Shown here: one piece after another, positions 17,352 to 28,468 of the stretch | Numbering within the stretch: position 1 is the stretch's first letter | Layout: each line of letters starts with the position of its first letter | Assembly: GCA_025056255.1 (NCBI GenBank) | Contig: JANWVT010000006.1 | Span: 1-64,000 of the forward strand | DNA length: 64,000 nucleotides | Reading direction: 5' to 3' | Origin: Bernardetiaceae bacterium | GTDB taxonomy: Bacteria; Bacteroidota; Bacteroidia; Cytophagales; Thermoflexibacteraceae | The notes under the pieces: generated by a model | Told to the model about the DNA's origin: nothing | What the model saw: the letters and a program-made list of their open reading frames with translations, nothing else | Database searches by the model: none | Position numbers and translations under genes: made by a program

Positions 17352-17471
17352 CAATTTTATGCTTTCTCTCTCCCAAAATTTTTTTTGTTTTGTCTGCCTC
17401 ATCTTCCTCTCCGCACTTTTTGAAAGCGAAATTACCTACCTTTATGCCCCTCAATTTAACTTCTGATATTT

Positions 17472-18602
17472 ATGCATCCAGAAACAGCTGCTATACATGC
17501 TGGCACACATATCGACCCCTCCACAGGGGCTGTTATTACCCCGATAGTACTTTCTACCACTTTCGCCCGCAATGAACAAAATGAGCTCATTAGCGAGTTT
17601 GTGTACTCGCGAGCGGGAAATCCTAACCGGAAAGCATTGGAAGAACGGCTTGCAGCTATGGAGCAAGCCGACGTAGCTATTACCTTTTCTTCGGGATTGG
17701 CAGCGGCGATGGCAATTTTGCACAGTCTCTCCCCGGGCGACCATATCATCATTTCTCCCGATATGTATTTTGGGGTACGGGTACAACTAGAATTGCTTTA
17801 CAAGCGTTGGGGGTTGCAAGTAAGCGAGGTAGATACAACCGATATGACAGCAATAGCAGCAGCCATTCGCCCGCATACGCGCCTAATCTGGACAGAAACA
17901 CCCTCTAATCCTTTGGTGAAAATAACCGACTTACGAGCCGTTGCCGCATTGGCTCACCGCATTGGCGCCGTTTGCGTCTGCGACAACACCTGGTCGCCTT
18001 TGATTCAAAAGCCATTGGACTTGGGTGTTGACTTAGTGATGTATTCTACTACTAAATATATTGGTGGGCATAGCGACCTGCTGGGTGGGGCTGTAATATC
18101 GCGTCAGCACAACGAAATGGTAGAGCGCATCCGCACTTTTCAACACATAGGCGGAGCGGTGCCTTCGCCGTTTGAGTGTTGGCTGATGTTGCGCAGCATA
18201 GCTACTTTGCCCCAAAGAATGGAAGCCCACAGCCGGAATGCCATGCGCTTGGCTAGTTTTTTGGCGCAGCATCCTGCTATTGAAAAAGTTCATTATGCTG
18301 GGCTACCCACACATCCGCAACACGGGCTCGCTGCTGGGCAAATGGCAGCTTTTGGTGGTATGCTTTCCGTTGAACCCAAAGGAGGAAAAGCAGCAGCATT
18401 GAAAATTTTATCTAAACTCAAACTGTTTGCACGTGCTACCAGCTTAGGTGGTGTGGAGAGTTTAATTGAACATCGGGCAACTGTAGAGGCTGGGCATGCT
18501 CATTTTTCCGATGCCTTGTTGCGAATTTCTGTTGGATTAGAGCATCCCGACGACCTAATAGCAGATTTCCAACTTGCACTTGAAGAACTCGAGGCAGCGT
18601 AG
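17472..18602 (+). CDS. Cys/Met metabolism PLP enzyme (cystathionine gamma-lyase/synthase or methionine gamma-lyase type)
   Basis: 376 residues. The fold-type I PLP enzyme family is clear: 'PIVLSTTF' near the N-terminus, 'YSRAGNPNR', 'FSSGLAAAMAI', 'ETPSNPLVKITDL', and the PLP-binding Lys195 in 'YSTTKYIGGHSD'. The C-terminal 'SLGGVESLIEHRA' supplies the substrate-binding Arg region. The members (cystathionine gamma-synthase, gamma-lyase, methionine gamma-lyase) share these motifs, and I cannot choose between them. The short length and absence of neighbouring metB/metC/metX genes give no help. It starts at the ATG at 17472, about 120 bp after tRNA-Leu, and may share the tRNA transcript. Confidence 0.88.
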   Translation: MHPETAAIHAGTHIDPSTGAVITPIVLSTTFARNEQNELISEFVYSRAGNPNRKALEERLAAMEQADVAITFSSGLAAAMAILHSLSPGDHIIISPDMYFGVRVQLELLYKRWGLQVSEVDTTDMTAIAAAIRPHTRLIWTETPSNPLVKITDLRAVAALAHRIGAVCVCDNTWSPLIQKPLDLGVDLVMYSTTKYIGGHSDLLGGAVISRQHNEMVERIRTFQHIGGAVPSPFECWLMLRSIATLPQRMEAHSRNAMRLASFLAQHPAIEKVHYAGLPTHPQHGLAAGQMAAFGGMLSVEPKGGKAAALKILSKLKLFARATSLGGVESLIEHRATVEAGHAHFSDALLRISVGLEHPDDLIADFQLALEELEAA

Positions 18603-19240
18603 CATTGTATTTTCAACACAATACTTATAAATTTGCAATCATAATTATTGCTGAACATTGCGCATTCTCATTATCATTGCTACGTGGCTTGGGCTTGTAT
18701 GGTCGTTGTACGCCGCTCATTACGAGTTTCGCCCTGTTTATGAAGTGCCTGATTATGAAGACTTTGCGCTCCAAGAAGACTCCTACCCTTCCTCCCTCAT
18801 TTCTTGGTTAGACAATAACCCACTCAGTAGGAATACTGGAAAAAGACAACGCATTACACAGGAGTACACGCCTCGTCCTTCTTCTGGGCAAGTCTGCATT
18901 TTTGCTTGTGTGCCAGTGATTTTTTTGCACAATAGCATAACAGCTCTTTGGGCGTTGTTAGTACAACATTTGGGTTGTAGTTGTGTAAAAATTTTTATCC
19001 AAATTTGCTGCTTGCGTTTATAGGGAAGCATCATAGGCAACAGTCGGCTGTTCAAATTTAGCTTGCAGGGTTGTTGAGGTATTCCTCTACACGGGTAATG
19101 TGTAAAGCCCCGTCAACAGTTGCGCTGTAGCTATGCCTGTTCAAAGTTTGAGAGTGGAACCGGCTGTTGTTTAGGCATATCAACACATTTGCTGACCAGC
19201 TTTATTTAAACCGATTCATGTAAAAAATCAACGTAACAAA
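18603..19240. other. 638-bp intergenic stretch upstream of the RND efflux gene
   Basis: Apart from one doubtful reading frame at 18658-19023, nothing clear is seen. The right part (about 19060-19240) is likely the leader and control region of the metal efflux operon, but I found no convincing promoter match or regulator-type palindrome in it. Confidence 0.4.
18658..19023 (+). CDS. Doubtful small open frame with hydrophobic N-terminus
   Basis: 121 codons starting with TTG. The first 20 residues are hydrophobic ('ILIIIATWLGLVWSLYA') and could be a signal peptide. The middle ('YEVPDYEDFALQEDSYP') is acidic. The last third is Cys-rich and hydrophobic and looks out of frame. It may be a decayed small exported protein or chance. 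Confidence 0.2.
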   Translation: MRILIIIATWLGLVWSLYAAHYEFRPVYEVPDYEDFALQEDSYPSSLISWLDNNPLSRNTGKRQRITQEYTPRPSSGQVCIFACVPVIFLHNSITALWALLVQHLGCSCVKIFIQICCLRL

Positions 19241-22200
19241 ATGATTGATAAAATCATTGCATTTAGCGTGCGCAATCCTCTGACGATTGGTGCGCTTACC
19301 TTAATCATGGCAATTGTGGGGGGGTATTCCCTTAAAAATCTCCCGATTGATGCTGTGCCTGATGTGACCAATAATCAGGTGGACATTATTACTTACACGC
19401 CAAGTTTGGCTTCTTTAGAAATGGAAATGTTTGTTACCTCGCCTATCGAAATGGCGATGTCGAACATTCCCGGACTGTTGCAAACCCGCTCCATTTCTAA
19501 ATTTGGTTTGTCGGTAGTAAAGCTTGTTTTTAGCGACGACACCGATATTTACTGGGCTCGACAACAGGTATTTGAAAGGCTGCAGCAAATCAAAAATGAA
19601 ATTCCCGAAGCAGCAGGTGAGCCCTACATGGGACCAGTTTCAACTGGCTTGGGCGAAGTATATCAGTATGTCATCCGTCCTCGCGATTTAAGCGACAAGT
19701 CGTTTTCTCCTATGGAACTTCGCACTTTGCAGGACTGGTTCATTCGCAAGCAATTATTAGGTGTGCCCGGCGTAGCAGAGGTGAGTGGCTTTGGTGGATT
19801 TAAAAAAGAGTATCAGGCAAAGCTCAAATTAGACCAAATGCGAGCCTTAGGTGTAACCATTGACGAGGTATATGAAGCCCTCTCGCAAGGCAACAGCAAC
19901 ACTGGCGGGGCATACATCGAAAAAGAAAACAAAGCCTTCACTATTCGCGGCATTGGTCTGGCCACTACCTTAGATGACATAGCCAATACAGTGGTCAAAA
20001 ACAAAGGCACAGTGCCCGTTTTGGTCAAAGACGTGGCAGAGGTGGCTTTTGGCAGTGCTATCCGCTACGGTGCCATGACAATGAACGGCGAAGGCGAGGT
20101 AGTAGGTGGCATTATCATGATGGTAAAGGGCGGAAATGGCAACGAAGTAATTACTCGCGTGAAGGCAAAGATGGCAGAAATTGAAAAACAACTGCCCGCT
20201 TCGCTGGTGATTGAGCCATTTATAGACCGCTCCAAAATTGTCAACAATGCCATTAAAACGGTGGCTACCAACCTGATAGAAGGCGCCCTGATTGTAATTG
20301 TGGTTATTATTGTGTTTTTGGGTAACTGGCGAGCAAGCTTACTGGCTGCCTCTGTGATACCTTTGGCAATGCTTTTTGCATTTATCTGGATGCAATATTT
20401 TGGCGTAGTAGGCAATATTATGAGTTTGGGCGCTATCGACTTTGGGCTGTTGGTTGACCCTGCCATTATTGTGGTAGAGTCGGTAGTATTGTTTTTGGCG
20501 CTTGCTTTCCAACGACACTTGCAATTCAATAGAAAAGATGGCAATGTTTCGCTTAGTTATCGCCAGCGACAAGAGGTAGTCATTCAGTCGGCTTCTGAAG
20601 TAAAAAAATCGGTAGTATTTGGTGGGGCTATCATCCTAATTGTTTATTTCCCTATTATGACTTTGCAGGGTATCGAGGGCAAGATGTTTACGCCAATGGC
20701 TCAAACAGTCAGCTTTGCCATTTTGGGAGCCTTGTTGCTAGCTATTACTTATGTGCCTATGATGAGTGCCCTGATTATCAAGCCACCCAGAGACCCACAC
20801 GACCACGGATTTTCAGAGAAAATTGTACAAGCAGTTTACAAAGTGTTCCAACCACTCATTCACTTGGGCTTGCGCTTCAAATACGGCACCATTGCTTTTG
20901 CCTTGTGTGTGTTGGCTGCGGGTATTTGGGGGTTTAAAATTATTGGTGGCGAGTTTGTGCCTAAGTTGCAAGAAGGCGACTTAGTGGTAGAAATGAACCT
21001 GCCCGTAGGCACTTCCATGACCGAATCCATCAAACTTGCTACCAAAGTAGAAAAAATGCTGTTGGAAAAATTTCCTGACGAGGTAGAGCGCGTAGTATCG
21101 AAAATTGGTACTTCGGAAGTGCCTACCGACCCACAAGCCATGGAAGCCATGGAAACCATTGTGGTATTAAAGCCAAAACAAGTATGGAAAAAAGCTAAAA
21201 AGCAAGAAGACTTAGCCGATATGGTTGCCGACGAAATGAAGGCTTTTCCCGGCTTAGTACTTTCCATCCAACAACCCATCGAAAACCGCGTGAACGAACT
21301 AATGGCAGGCTCGCGAACTGATATTGTAGTGAAACTTTACGGCTATGATTTAGATACCTTGGTAAAAAAATCGAACGAAATTATCAGCTTGTTGCGTACA
21401 GTGCCCGGAGCAGTAGACGTGCAGGAAAGTAAAATTTTCGGACTGCCGCAAATCAACATTCGCTACGACCGCCGGCAAATGGCAACCTACGGTATCACCG
21501 TAGAGCAAATGAATCGTACTCTACAAATTGCCTTTGCAGGAGCCGCTGCCGGCTTGGTCTACGAGAAAGACAAGCGCTTCGACTTAACGCTGCGCCTCTC
21601 CGACGACGACCGCGTACGACCCGAAAATATCAAAAACCTGCTGATAACCAGTAAAGATGGAAGCCCTGTTCCATTGAAAGAATTAGCCGATATTGAAGAA
21701 AACATCGGTCCTTCGGAAATTGGACATGAAAACTTAGGACGCCGCGCCAACATTGGTTTCAATGTGCGGGGGCGTGATGTAGAATCGCTGGTGTATGAGG
21801 CAATGGAATTGGTAGGCAAAAATGTAGTATTGCCGCCCGGCTATCGGTTAGAGTTTGGCGGGGAATTTGAAAACCTGCGCCGTGCCAAACAAAGACTAGG
21901 AATTGTAGTACCCATAGCTTTGGCAATCATTTTTGGATTATTGTTCGCTTCGTTTGGCAACATTCGCGACAGCTTGCTCATTTATGCCGTGGTGCCGCTT
22001 TCAGCCGTAGGGGGCGTGTTTTCACTTTTGCTCCGCGACATGAACTTCAGCATTTCGGCAGGAGTAGGCTTTATTGCACTGTTTGGTATTGCGGTGTTAA
22101 ACGGCATTTTGCTGGTTAGCCACTTCAACGAACTAATGAAACGTGGCATGAATGCAGAGCAAGCCGTTGTACAAGGTCTGCATGAACGCTTCCGCCCCGT

Positions 22201-23665
22201 ATTGATGACATCTGCTGTTGCAGCATTGGGCTTTTTGCCAATGGCGCTTTCCACAAGCGTAGGAGCAGAAGTGCAAAAGCCTCTGGCTACGGTGGTTATT
22301 GGCGGACTGTTTACGGCTACTGTTCTCACCCTGATTGTTCTTCCCGTGATATATGCACTTGTAAATAAAAATCGCACATTTAGCAATCCTGTTGCCGAAG
22401 ATGAAGAGATAGGACATACCCAAACGCATGTACTTGTGAAAGCCTTGTCGTTAGCCATATTGATGATGATTGGCGGAAGGGTGCAAGGACAAACTAATAT
22501 CATGCAAAACAGCGTGATTATCAGCATGGAAGAAGCAGTCAGAATAGCTACTTCCAAAAATCCTGAAGTACGCATGGCAGACCAGCGAATAGAACAGCAA
22601 CAACTGCTCAAACCTGCTGCCTACAATATTCCCAATTTGGATTTGCTGTTTGAAGCTCCCACAGGGGCAGATTTGCGCCCGGGCTTGTTGCAAACCTTTG
22701 AATTCCCTACAGTGTACGCTGCACAAGCTCGAGCGCAACAAAAAAGAATTGAGCTTGCACAAGCTGAAAGAGACATTACCATTAATAGCTTGATTTTCCG
22801 AACAAAAGCTGCTTTTAACGATTTGCAGTACATGGTAGCCAAATACTTGCTGCTAACTCGGCAAGATACTATCTATGACGACATCTTGCGCATCAACGAG
22901 GTGCGCTATCGCGTAGGACAAATTAGCAACTTAGAACGAATCAATGGCGAGAGCCAGTACAAACGCATTCAATATAACCTTAAACAAGCACAAGCAGAGC
23001 TAAAAGGAGGGCGGGCATTGCTGGCTTCGCTGCTGGGGCGCTCTGGCGACACCACTTTGCTTCCAGACAAGCCACTTGCCAAACTTCCCGACTTGGGCAT
23101 TTTGTATGCTACCGATACACTTGCTTTTGCTGCTAACCCTGTGGTAGGCTTCAATATGCGCAATGTTAGCCTGCAAAAAAGTTTGCTCAGAGTAGAGCGC
23201 AACAAATTACTACCCGGCTTGCAAATAGGTTTTCTCAATCAAGGCAACCCCGGTAGTGAAGCATCTGGTGGTACCCCGCTAGGTTCGCGTATGCGCTTGG
23301 GGCTAACGCTGCCCTTGTGGGCATGGAGCTACAAAGCCAATATCAGCGCGGCGAAAAAGGGGCTTGTCATGTCTCAAACACAAGCGCAAATCACTAATCT
23401 GCAATTAGGAGCAGAGTATGCCAAAGCAATTGCTATGTATCGGCAGGCAAGTGAGAATTTGCAATACTTCGAGTCTGTTGGTTTGCGCGAGGCGCAAGAA
23501 ATTGTCCGCGATGCCCGCACCAGCTACCGATTGGGTAGTATCACCTACTACCAATACCTGCAAAATCTTGAATTGGCTTTTCAACTGGAAATGAATTACC
23601 TCAATACACTGCGCGACTATAACTACGCCATTATCTATTTGAAATACCTGCGCGGTGAGCAATAG
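19241..23665 (+). CDS. CusA/CzcA-family heavy-metal RND pump fused to a TolC-type outer-membrane channel
   Basis: 1474 residues. Residues 1 to about 1045 are a full RND transporter: start 'MIDKIIAFSVRNPL', 'PIDAVPDVTNNQVDI', large periplasmic loops and twelve membrane segments. The fourth segment holds Asp400 and Asp406 in 'AIDFGLLVDPA', the heavy-metal RND proton-relay motif, though Pro407 replaces the usual Gly. A hydrophobic stretch at about 1067-1087 ('LSLAILMMIGG..VQGQ') looks like an internal signal peptide. From about 1095 to the end is an outer-membrane efflux (OEP/CzcC) domain rich in coiled-coil helices. The fusion puts pump and channel in one gene, with the adaptor 29 bp downstream, giving a tripartite exporter for divalent or monovalent metal ions. 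Similar fused proteins are known in Bacteroidota. The metal cannot be read. Confidence 0.93.
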   Translation: MIDKIIAFSVRNPLTIGALTLIMAIVGGYSLKNLPIDAVPDVTNNQVDIITYTPSLASLEMEMFVTSPIEMAMSNIPGLLQTRSISKFGLSVVKLVFSDDTDIYWARQQVFERLQQIKNEIPEAAGEPYMGPVSTGLGEVYQYVIRPRDLSDKSFSPMELRTLQDWFIRKQLLGVPGVAEVSGFGGFKKEYQAKLKLDQMRALGVTIDEVYEALSQGNSNTGGAYIEKENKAFTIRGIGLATTLDDIANTVVKNKGTVPVLVKDVAEVAFGSAIRYGAMTMNGEGEVVGGIIMMVKGGNGNEVITRVKAKMAEIEKQLPASLVIEPFIDRSKIVNNAIKTVATNLIEGALIVIVVIIVFLGNWRASLLAASVIPLAMLFAFIWMQYFGVVGNIMSLGAIDFGLLVDPAIIVVESVVLFLALAFQRHLQFNRKDGNVSLSYRQRQEVVIQSASEVKKSVVFGGAIILIVYFPIMTLQGIEGKMFTPMAQTVSFAILGALLLAITYVPMMSALIIKPPRDPHDHGFSEKIVQAVYKVFQPLIHLGLRFKYGTIAFALCVLAAGIWGFKIIGGEFVPKLQEGDLVVEMNLPVGTSMTESIKLATKVEKMLLEKFPDEVERVVSKIGTSEVPTDPQAMEAMETIVVLKPKQVWKKAKKQEDLADMVADEMKAFPGLVLSIQQPIENRVNELMAGSRTDIVVKLYGYDLDTLVKKSNEIISLLRTVPGAVDVQESKIFGLPQINIRYDRRQMATYGITVEQMNRTLQIAFAGAAAGLVYEKDKRFDLTLRLSDDDRVRPENIKNLLITSKDGSPVPLKELADIEENIGPSEIGHENLGRRANIGFNVRGRDVESLVYEAMELVGKNVVLPPGYRLEFGGEFENLRRAKQRLGIVVPIALAIIFGLLFASFGNIRDSLLIYAVVPLSAVGGVFSLLLRDMNFSISAGVGFIALFGIAVLNGILLVSHFNELMKRGMNAEQAVVQGLHERFRPVLMTSAVAALGFLPMALSTSVGAEVQKPLATVVIGGLFTATVLTLIVLPVIYALVNKNRTFSNPVAEDEEIGHTQTHVLVKALSLAILMMIGGRVQGQTNIMQNSVIISMEEAVRIATSKNPEVRMADQRIEQQQLLKPAAYNIPNLDLLFEAPTGADLRPGLLQTFEFPTVYAAQARAQQKRIELAQAERDITINSLIFRTKAAFNDLQYMVAKYLLLTRQDTIYDDILRINEVRYRVGQISNLERINGESQYKRIQYNLKQAQAELKGGRALLASLLGRSGDTTLLPDKPLAKLPDLGILYATDTLAFAANPVVGFNMRNVSLQKSLLRVERNKLLPGLQIGFLNQGNPGSEASGGTPLGSRMRLGLTLPLWAWSYKANISAAKKGLVMSQTQAQITNLQLGAEYAKAIAMYRQASENLQYFESVGLREAQEIVRDARTSYRLGSITYYQYLQNLELAFQLEMNYLNTLRDYNYAIIYLKYLRGEQ

Positions 23666-23694
23666 TTTAAATCTAAAATTGTCAATTACTAATC

Positions 23695-24891
23695 ATGAAT
23701 CGTTCTATTAGTCATATTGTTTGCAGCTTAGTGTTTGTTGTAGCTGCCAGTTGTTCCGGCAAGCAGGAGCCTGCTACCAACGACCTTCAAATACGTCAAG
23801 TAGATTTCGTAGAGTTGACGCCCGAACAGTTAAAAACAATGGAAATTCAGTTAGCTCCTCCCAGTAGGCAACCTATTGTTTCCAATATCTACTTGAACGG
23901 CAAGGTAATCTCGCTACCCAATTTGAGCGCTACTGTTAGCAGCAATATCGAGGGCAAAATAGAAAAAGTATTTGTTAGCAAAGGTAGCCTTGTGCGCAAA
24001 GGGCAACCCTTAATGGTGCTAAGTAGCATGCAGCTAATTGAGTTGCAGAATGAATACTTAGCCGCCAAGTCGGAGGTAGATTTTTATGCAGTAGAGTACA
24101 AACGCCAAGAAGAACTGATTAAGAACAATGTAGGGGCATTGGCAGATTTTCAAATTACCGAAGCCAAATACAACGCTGCTTTGAGTCGTGAAAAAGCCTT
24201 ACGAGCCAAACTCCAATTGCTAGGTGTAGATGCTGAACAGTTTAAAAATCCTAAAACATCGGTCATTACCCCTACGGTTACTATTAAAGCCCCTATTGAT
24301 GGCTACATTACTGAGTTGCCAGTGAATATTGGTATGTTAGCCTCAGTGCAAACTAAATTGGCTGAAATTATTGATAATCAGCAACTATATGCTGAAATTT
24401 TTGTCTACGAAAAAGATTTAGACCTGATTACCGAAGGACAAGAAGTAGAAATAGATTTTATTAATAGTACCTTCGACAATGTAATGGGCAAAGTAATCAG
24501 TATTTCCCGCGCTATAGACCCAGAGACACGAGCTATTAAGGCATTTGTTCAATTTGCAGCCCGTAAAGGCGACCTTATTCTACCCGGCATGAACGTGCGT
24601 GCCGTAGTGCTTAACAAAGAGGGTAACCAAAGGGCTATTACTGTTCCCTTATCTTCATTGATGAAAGAAGACGACCAAACCTATGTTTTTGCTGGCGAAA
24701 ATCGCCCTAATTCACAAGGTAAGCTCAAAATTGTGAAGTATAAAGTAGAGGTAGGCAATACCAACGATACACTAGCAGAAATTATTTTCCCCAATGGCAC
24801 GCCGCCCAATATTCTGGTAGCCAAAACTAATGTAATGGTGCTTGAAACCCAACGCCGCCAAATGAGTGGCATGAATGTAGGCGGAGAGTGA
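23695..24891 (+). CDS. RND efflux periplasmic adaptor (CusB/CzcB type), lipoprotein
   Basis: 398 residues. A lipoprotein signal ends at Cys20 ('FVVAASC'), so the protein is lipid-anchored facing the periplasm. A biotinyl-lipoyl-like half ('SNIEGKIEKVFVSKGSLVRKGQPLMVLSSMQLIELQNEY'-type region, seen here in shorter pieces) leads into an alpha-helical hairpin ('YLAAKSEVDFYAVEYKRQE'), the second half-motif ('APIDGYITELPVNIG') and a beta-barrel domain. It bridges the RND pump and the outer-membrane channel fused to it. It lies 29 bp downstream of the pump gene in the same operon and ends next to a strong stem-loop shared with gyrB. No His-rich metal-binding N-terminus is present. Confidence 0.9.
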   Translation: MNRSISHIVCSLVFVVAASCSGKQEPATNDLQIRQVDFVELTPEQLKTMEIQLAPPSRQPIVSNIYLNGKVISLPNLSATVSSNIEGKIEKVFVSKGSLVRKGQPLMVLSSMQLIELQNEYLAAKSEVDFYAVEYKRQEELIKNNVGALADFQITEAKYNAALSREKALRAKLQLLGVDAEQFKNPKTSVITPTVTIKAPIDGYITELPVNIGMLASVQTKLAEIIDNQQLYAEIFVYEKDLDLITEGQEVEIDFINSTFDNVMGKVISISRAIDPETRAIKAFVQFAARKGDLILPGMNVRAVVLNKEGNQRAITVPLSSLMKEDDQTYVFAGENRPNSQGKLKIVKYKVEVGNTNDTLAEIIFPNGTPPNILVAKTNVMVLETQRRQMSGMNVGGE

Positions 24892-24909
24892 TGCTAGCTA
24901 AAACAACAA

Positions 24910-24943
24910 CAGACCTTGAAGGGGCGAAAACCTTCAAGGTCTG
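24910..24943. terminator. Perfect 13-bp stem-loop between convergent efflux operon and gyrB
   Basis: cagaccttgaagg (24910-24922) pairs exactly with ccttcaaggtctg (24931-24943) around an 8-nt loop. It lies 18 bp past the adaptor gene end and 56 bp past the gyrB end on the other strand, so it can serve both. There is no strong T-tract. Confidence 0.7.
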
Positions 24944-24998
24944 AGCATTGAGCTAACTTGAATTTTCCTAACACTCTCTTGCACGGAAAGAAGAGTGT

Positions 24999-26993
<1,995 letters not shown>

Positions 26994-27007
26994 TCAAAAA
27001 TTACCTA

Positions 27008-27037
27008 CAAAGATACAAAAAAGCCGCTGCTCTACAA
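27008..27037 (-). promoter_or_regulatory. Bacteroidota-type promoter of gyrB
   Basis: On the minus strand TTG (plus-strand caa 27035-27037), 19 bp, then tatctttg (plus-strand 27008-27015), a full match to TANNTTTG. It ends 26 bp before the gyrB start codon. Confidence 0.7.
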
Positions 27038-27276
27038 ACGGAAGGCAGTTGTAAACTGTTGCAATAGGTAGGTAGTACTTATTGCAAGCATGAGTTGATT
27101 GGTGTTTGTTTTGAATAGGCAACAAGCCACTATGCTACAACAGCGCATCTTAAATTGACAGGATGCTATTCGGCAAGTGCAAAGTTGTTTACTATTCATG
27201 CCTTGTTGAAATAATCAAGGCGTCGCCAACAAACTAACAGCAGCCTGCAAAGCAGTTCGAAATTTTTGCGAGCGCG

Positions 27277-27609
27277 TTAAAACAACCACTGCAAAATTGC
27301 ATTGACAAGCGCTAATACCACGCTGTAAATAATGGCAGAAAGAAATCCTTCCACTTTAAAATCTTTCACTAATGCTGCCACTATGGCAATAACAAATGCA
27401 TTGATAATGATTAGAAAAAGTCCGAAAGTAAGTAAAGTAACAGGCAAGGTGAGTAGCACCAGTACAGGTTCAATGGTGTAGCGTGCCAAAATGAGTAGAA
27501 TGCCTACTACTGCAGCTGTGCCAAATCCTTTTATCTTGATGCCGGGCACTATCATAGCGGCAATATAAACAGCAAGTGCATAAATTAGAAAATTAACCAA
27601 TGTAGACAT
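27277..27609 (-). CDS. Small membrane protein of the phage holin 4 superfamily (PF04020 type)
   Basis: 110 residues, almost wholly hydrophobic with four membrane segments: 'FLIYALAVYIAAMIVPGIKI', 'AAVVGILLILARY', 'VLLTLPVTLLTFGLFLIIINAFVIAIVAALV' and 'AIIYSVVLALVNAILQWLF'. The 'VPGI.I.GF..A...G..L' start and 'LTLP.T..T.G.F....NA' middle are the hallmarks of the widespread family annotated as phage holin family protein (YvlD-like). The name does not mean it is phage-derived here. Its function is unclear. It sits 45 bp upstream of the alpha/beta hydrolase gene end and is on the same strand. Confidence 0.85.
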   Translation of the reverse strand: MSTLVNFLIYALAVYIAAMIVPGIKIKGFGTAAVVGILLILARYTIEPVLVLLTLPVTLLTFGLFLIIINAFVIAIVAALVKDFKVEGFLSAIIYSVVLALVNAILQWLF

Positions 27610-27654
27610 GAGAACAAATGAAGTTGTATTTACAATGTGTACGGCGGTTTTGCC

Positions 27655-28446
27655 TTACAAGTTTTGCAAAAACTCGTCTATATAGCGATTCACTGTTTCG
27701 GGTGCTTCAATAGTAGAAGTATGCCCTGCTGCTGGGATGTAGCGCAAAACAGCATGCGGAATCTGGCTTTTGATGCGCTCAGCTTTTTCGGGTACAGTTG
27801 CTACGTCTTCGGTGCCTACCAATATGAGCGTAGGAAGTTGGATGCGCTTCAACTCGTCAAACACTGGACGCCGGTGAATAACGGCTTCTACCGAGCGGGT
27901 AATGCTTTTGCGGTTGGCTTCCAGCCGGTCAGTCCACTCAGCGCGTAAGCCTGCCTTCTGAGGGTCTTTCAAGAAAGATTGCCCAAACATAATGGGCATT
28001 ACCTTAGCGGTTACTGCTTTGATGCCAAATAATTTGACAATGGTATTCAGAAGTGTGTACTTAAACTTGTGGGGCTCCGCATCGGCAGAGGTTTCCATCA
28101 AAATGCAGCTTTTGAGCAAATCAGGGCGGCGGGCTGCTATTCGCATGGCAATAAATCCGCCCATGGAAAGCCCTGCAAAATGGCAAGGGGTACACTTGAG
28201 ATGTAGCAATAGTGCTACGGCATCTTGGTAAAGTGTTTCCATATCAAAGGCAGTAGGGCTGTCGGCACTACGTCCCTGTCCGCGGTGGTCATAGGTGATA
28301 CAAGTGTAGCGGTCTTTAAAATAGCGCACTTGTTCGCGGAACATTTCACCGCTCCACAAAAGTCCATGTGAAAATACAATGGTTTGGGCACCGTTGCCAT
28401 GAACTTCGTAATAGATTTCCGTTCCGTTGATGTTAGCTGTTGGCAT
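27655..28446 (-). CDS. Alpha/beta-fold hydrolase
   Basis: 263 residues, no signal peptide. Catalytic Ser in 'GLSMGG', oxyanion-region 'FSHGLLWSGEMF', acid Asp in 'VGTEDVATVP', and His in 'AAGHTSTIE'. The arrangement is of the 3-oxoadipate enol-lactonase/haloperoxidase-like group, but many esterases look the same and the substrate is unknown. It is preceded by hldD 22 bp upstream on the same strand and followed by a small membrane protein, so the three may form one operon. Confidence 0.88.
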   Translation of the reverse strand: MPTANINGTEIYYEVHGNGAQTIVFSHGLLWSGEMFREQVRYFKDRYTCITYDHRGQGRSADSPTAFDMETLYQDAVALLLHLKCTPCHFAGLSMGGFIAMRIAARRPDLLKSCILMETSADAEPHKFKYTLLNTIVKLFGIKAVTAKVMPIMFGQSFLKDPQKAGLRAEWTDRLEANRKSITRSVEAVIHRRPVFDELKRIQLPTLILVGTEDVATVPEKAERIKSQIPHAVLRYIPAAGHTSTIEAPETVNRYIDEFLQNL

Positions 28447-28468
28447 AGCGTTATTCCTAAAAAGCGAT

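Noticed and set aside
17097-17454. Minus-strand open frames over the tRNA genes, with peptide stretches such as 'RKRDSNPRPQPWQ'
   Set aside because: These are antisense translations of tRNA-Gly and tRNA-Leu, a well-known source of false proteins. The cloverleaves explain the sequence.
22133-22842. Long minus-strand open frames opposite the RND gene
   Set aside because: The plus-strand RND/OEP protein has continuous family motifs across this region, so the antisense frames are shadows.
24910-24943. Perfect 13-bp stem-loop as a mobile repeat end
   Set aside because: Its place between two convergent gene ends fits a bidirectional terminator, and no partner copy was found in the window.
27277-27609. 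Holin-like protein as evidence for a prophage
   Set aside because: The PF04020-type family is a widespread chromosomal membrane protein and no other phage gene is near.
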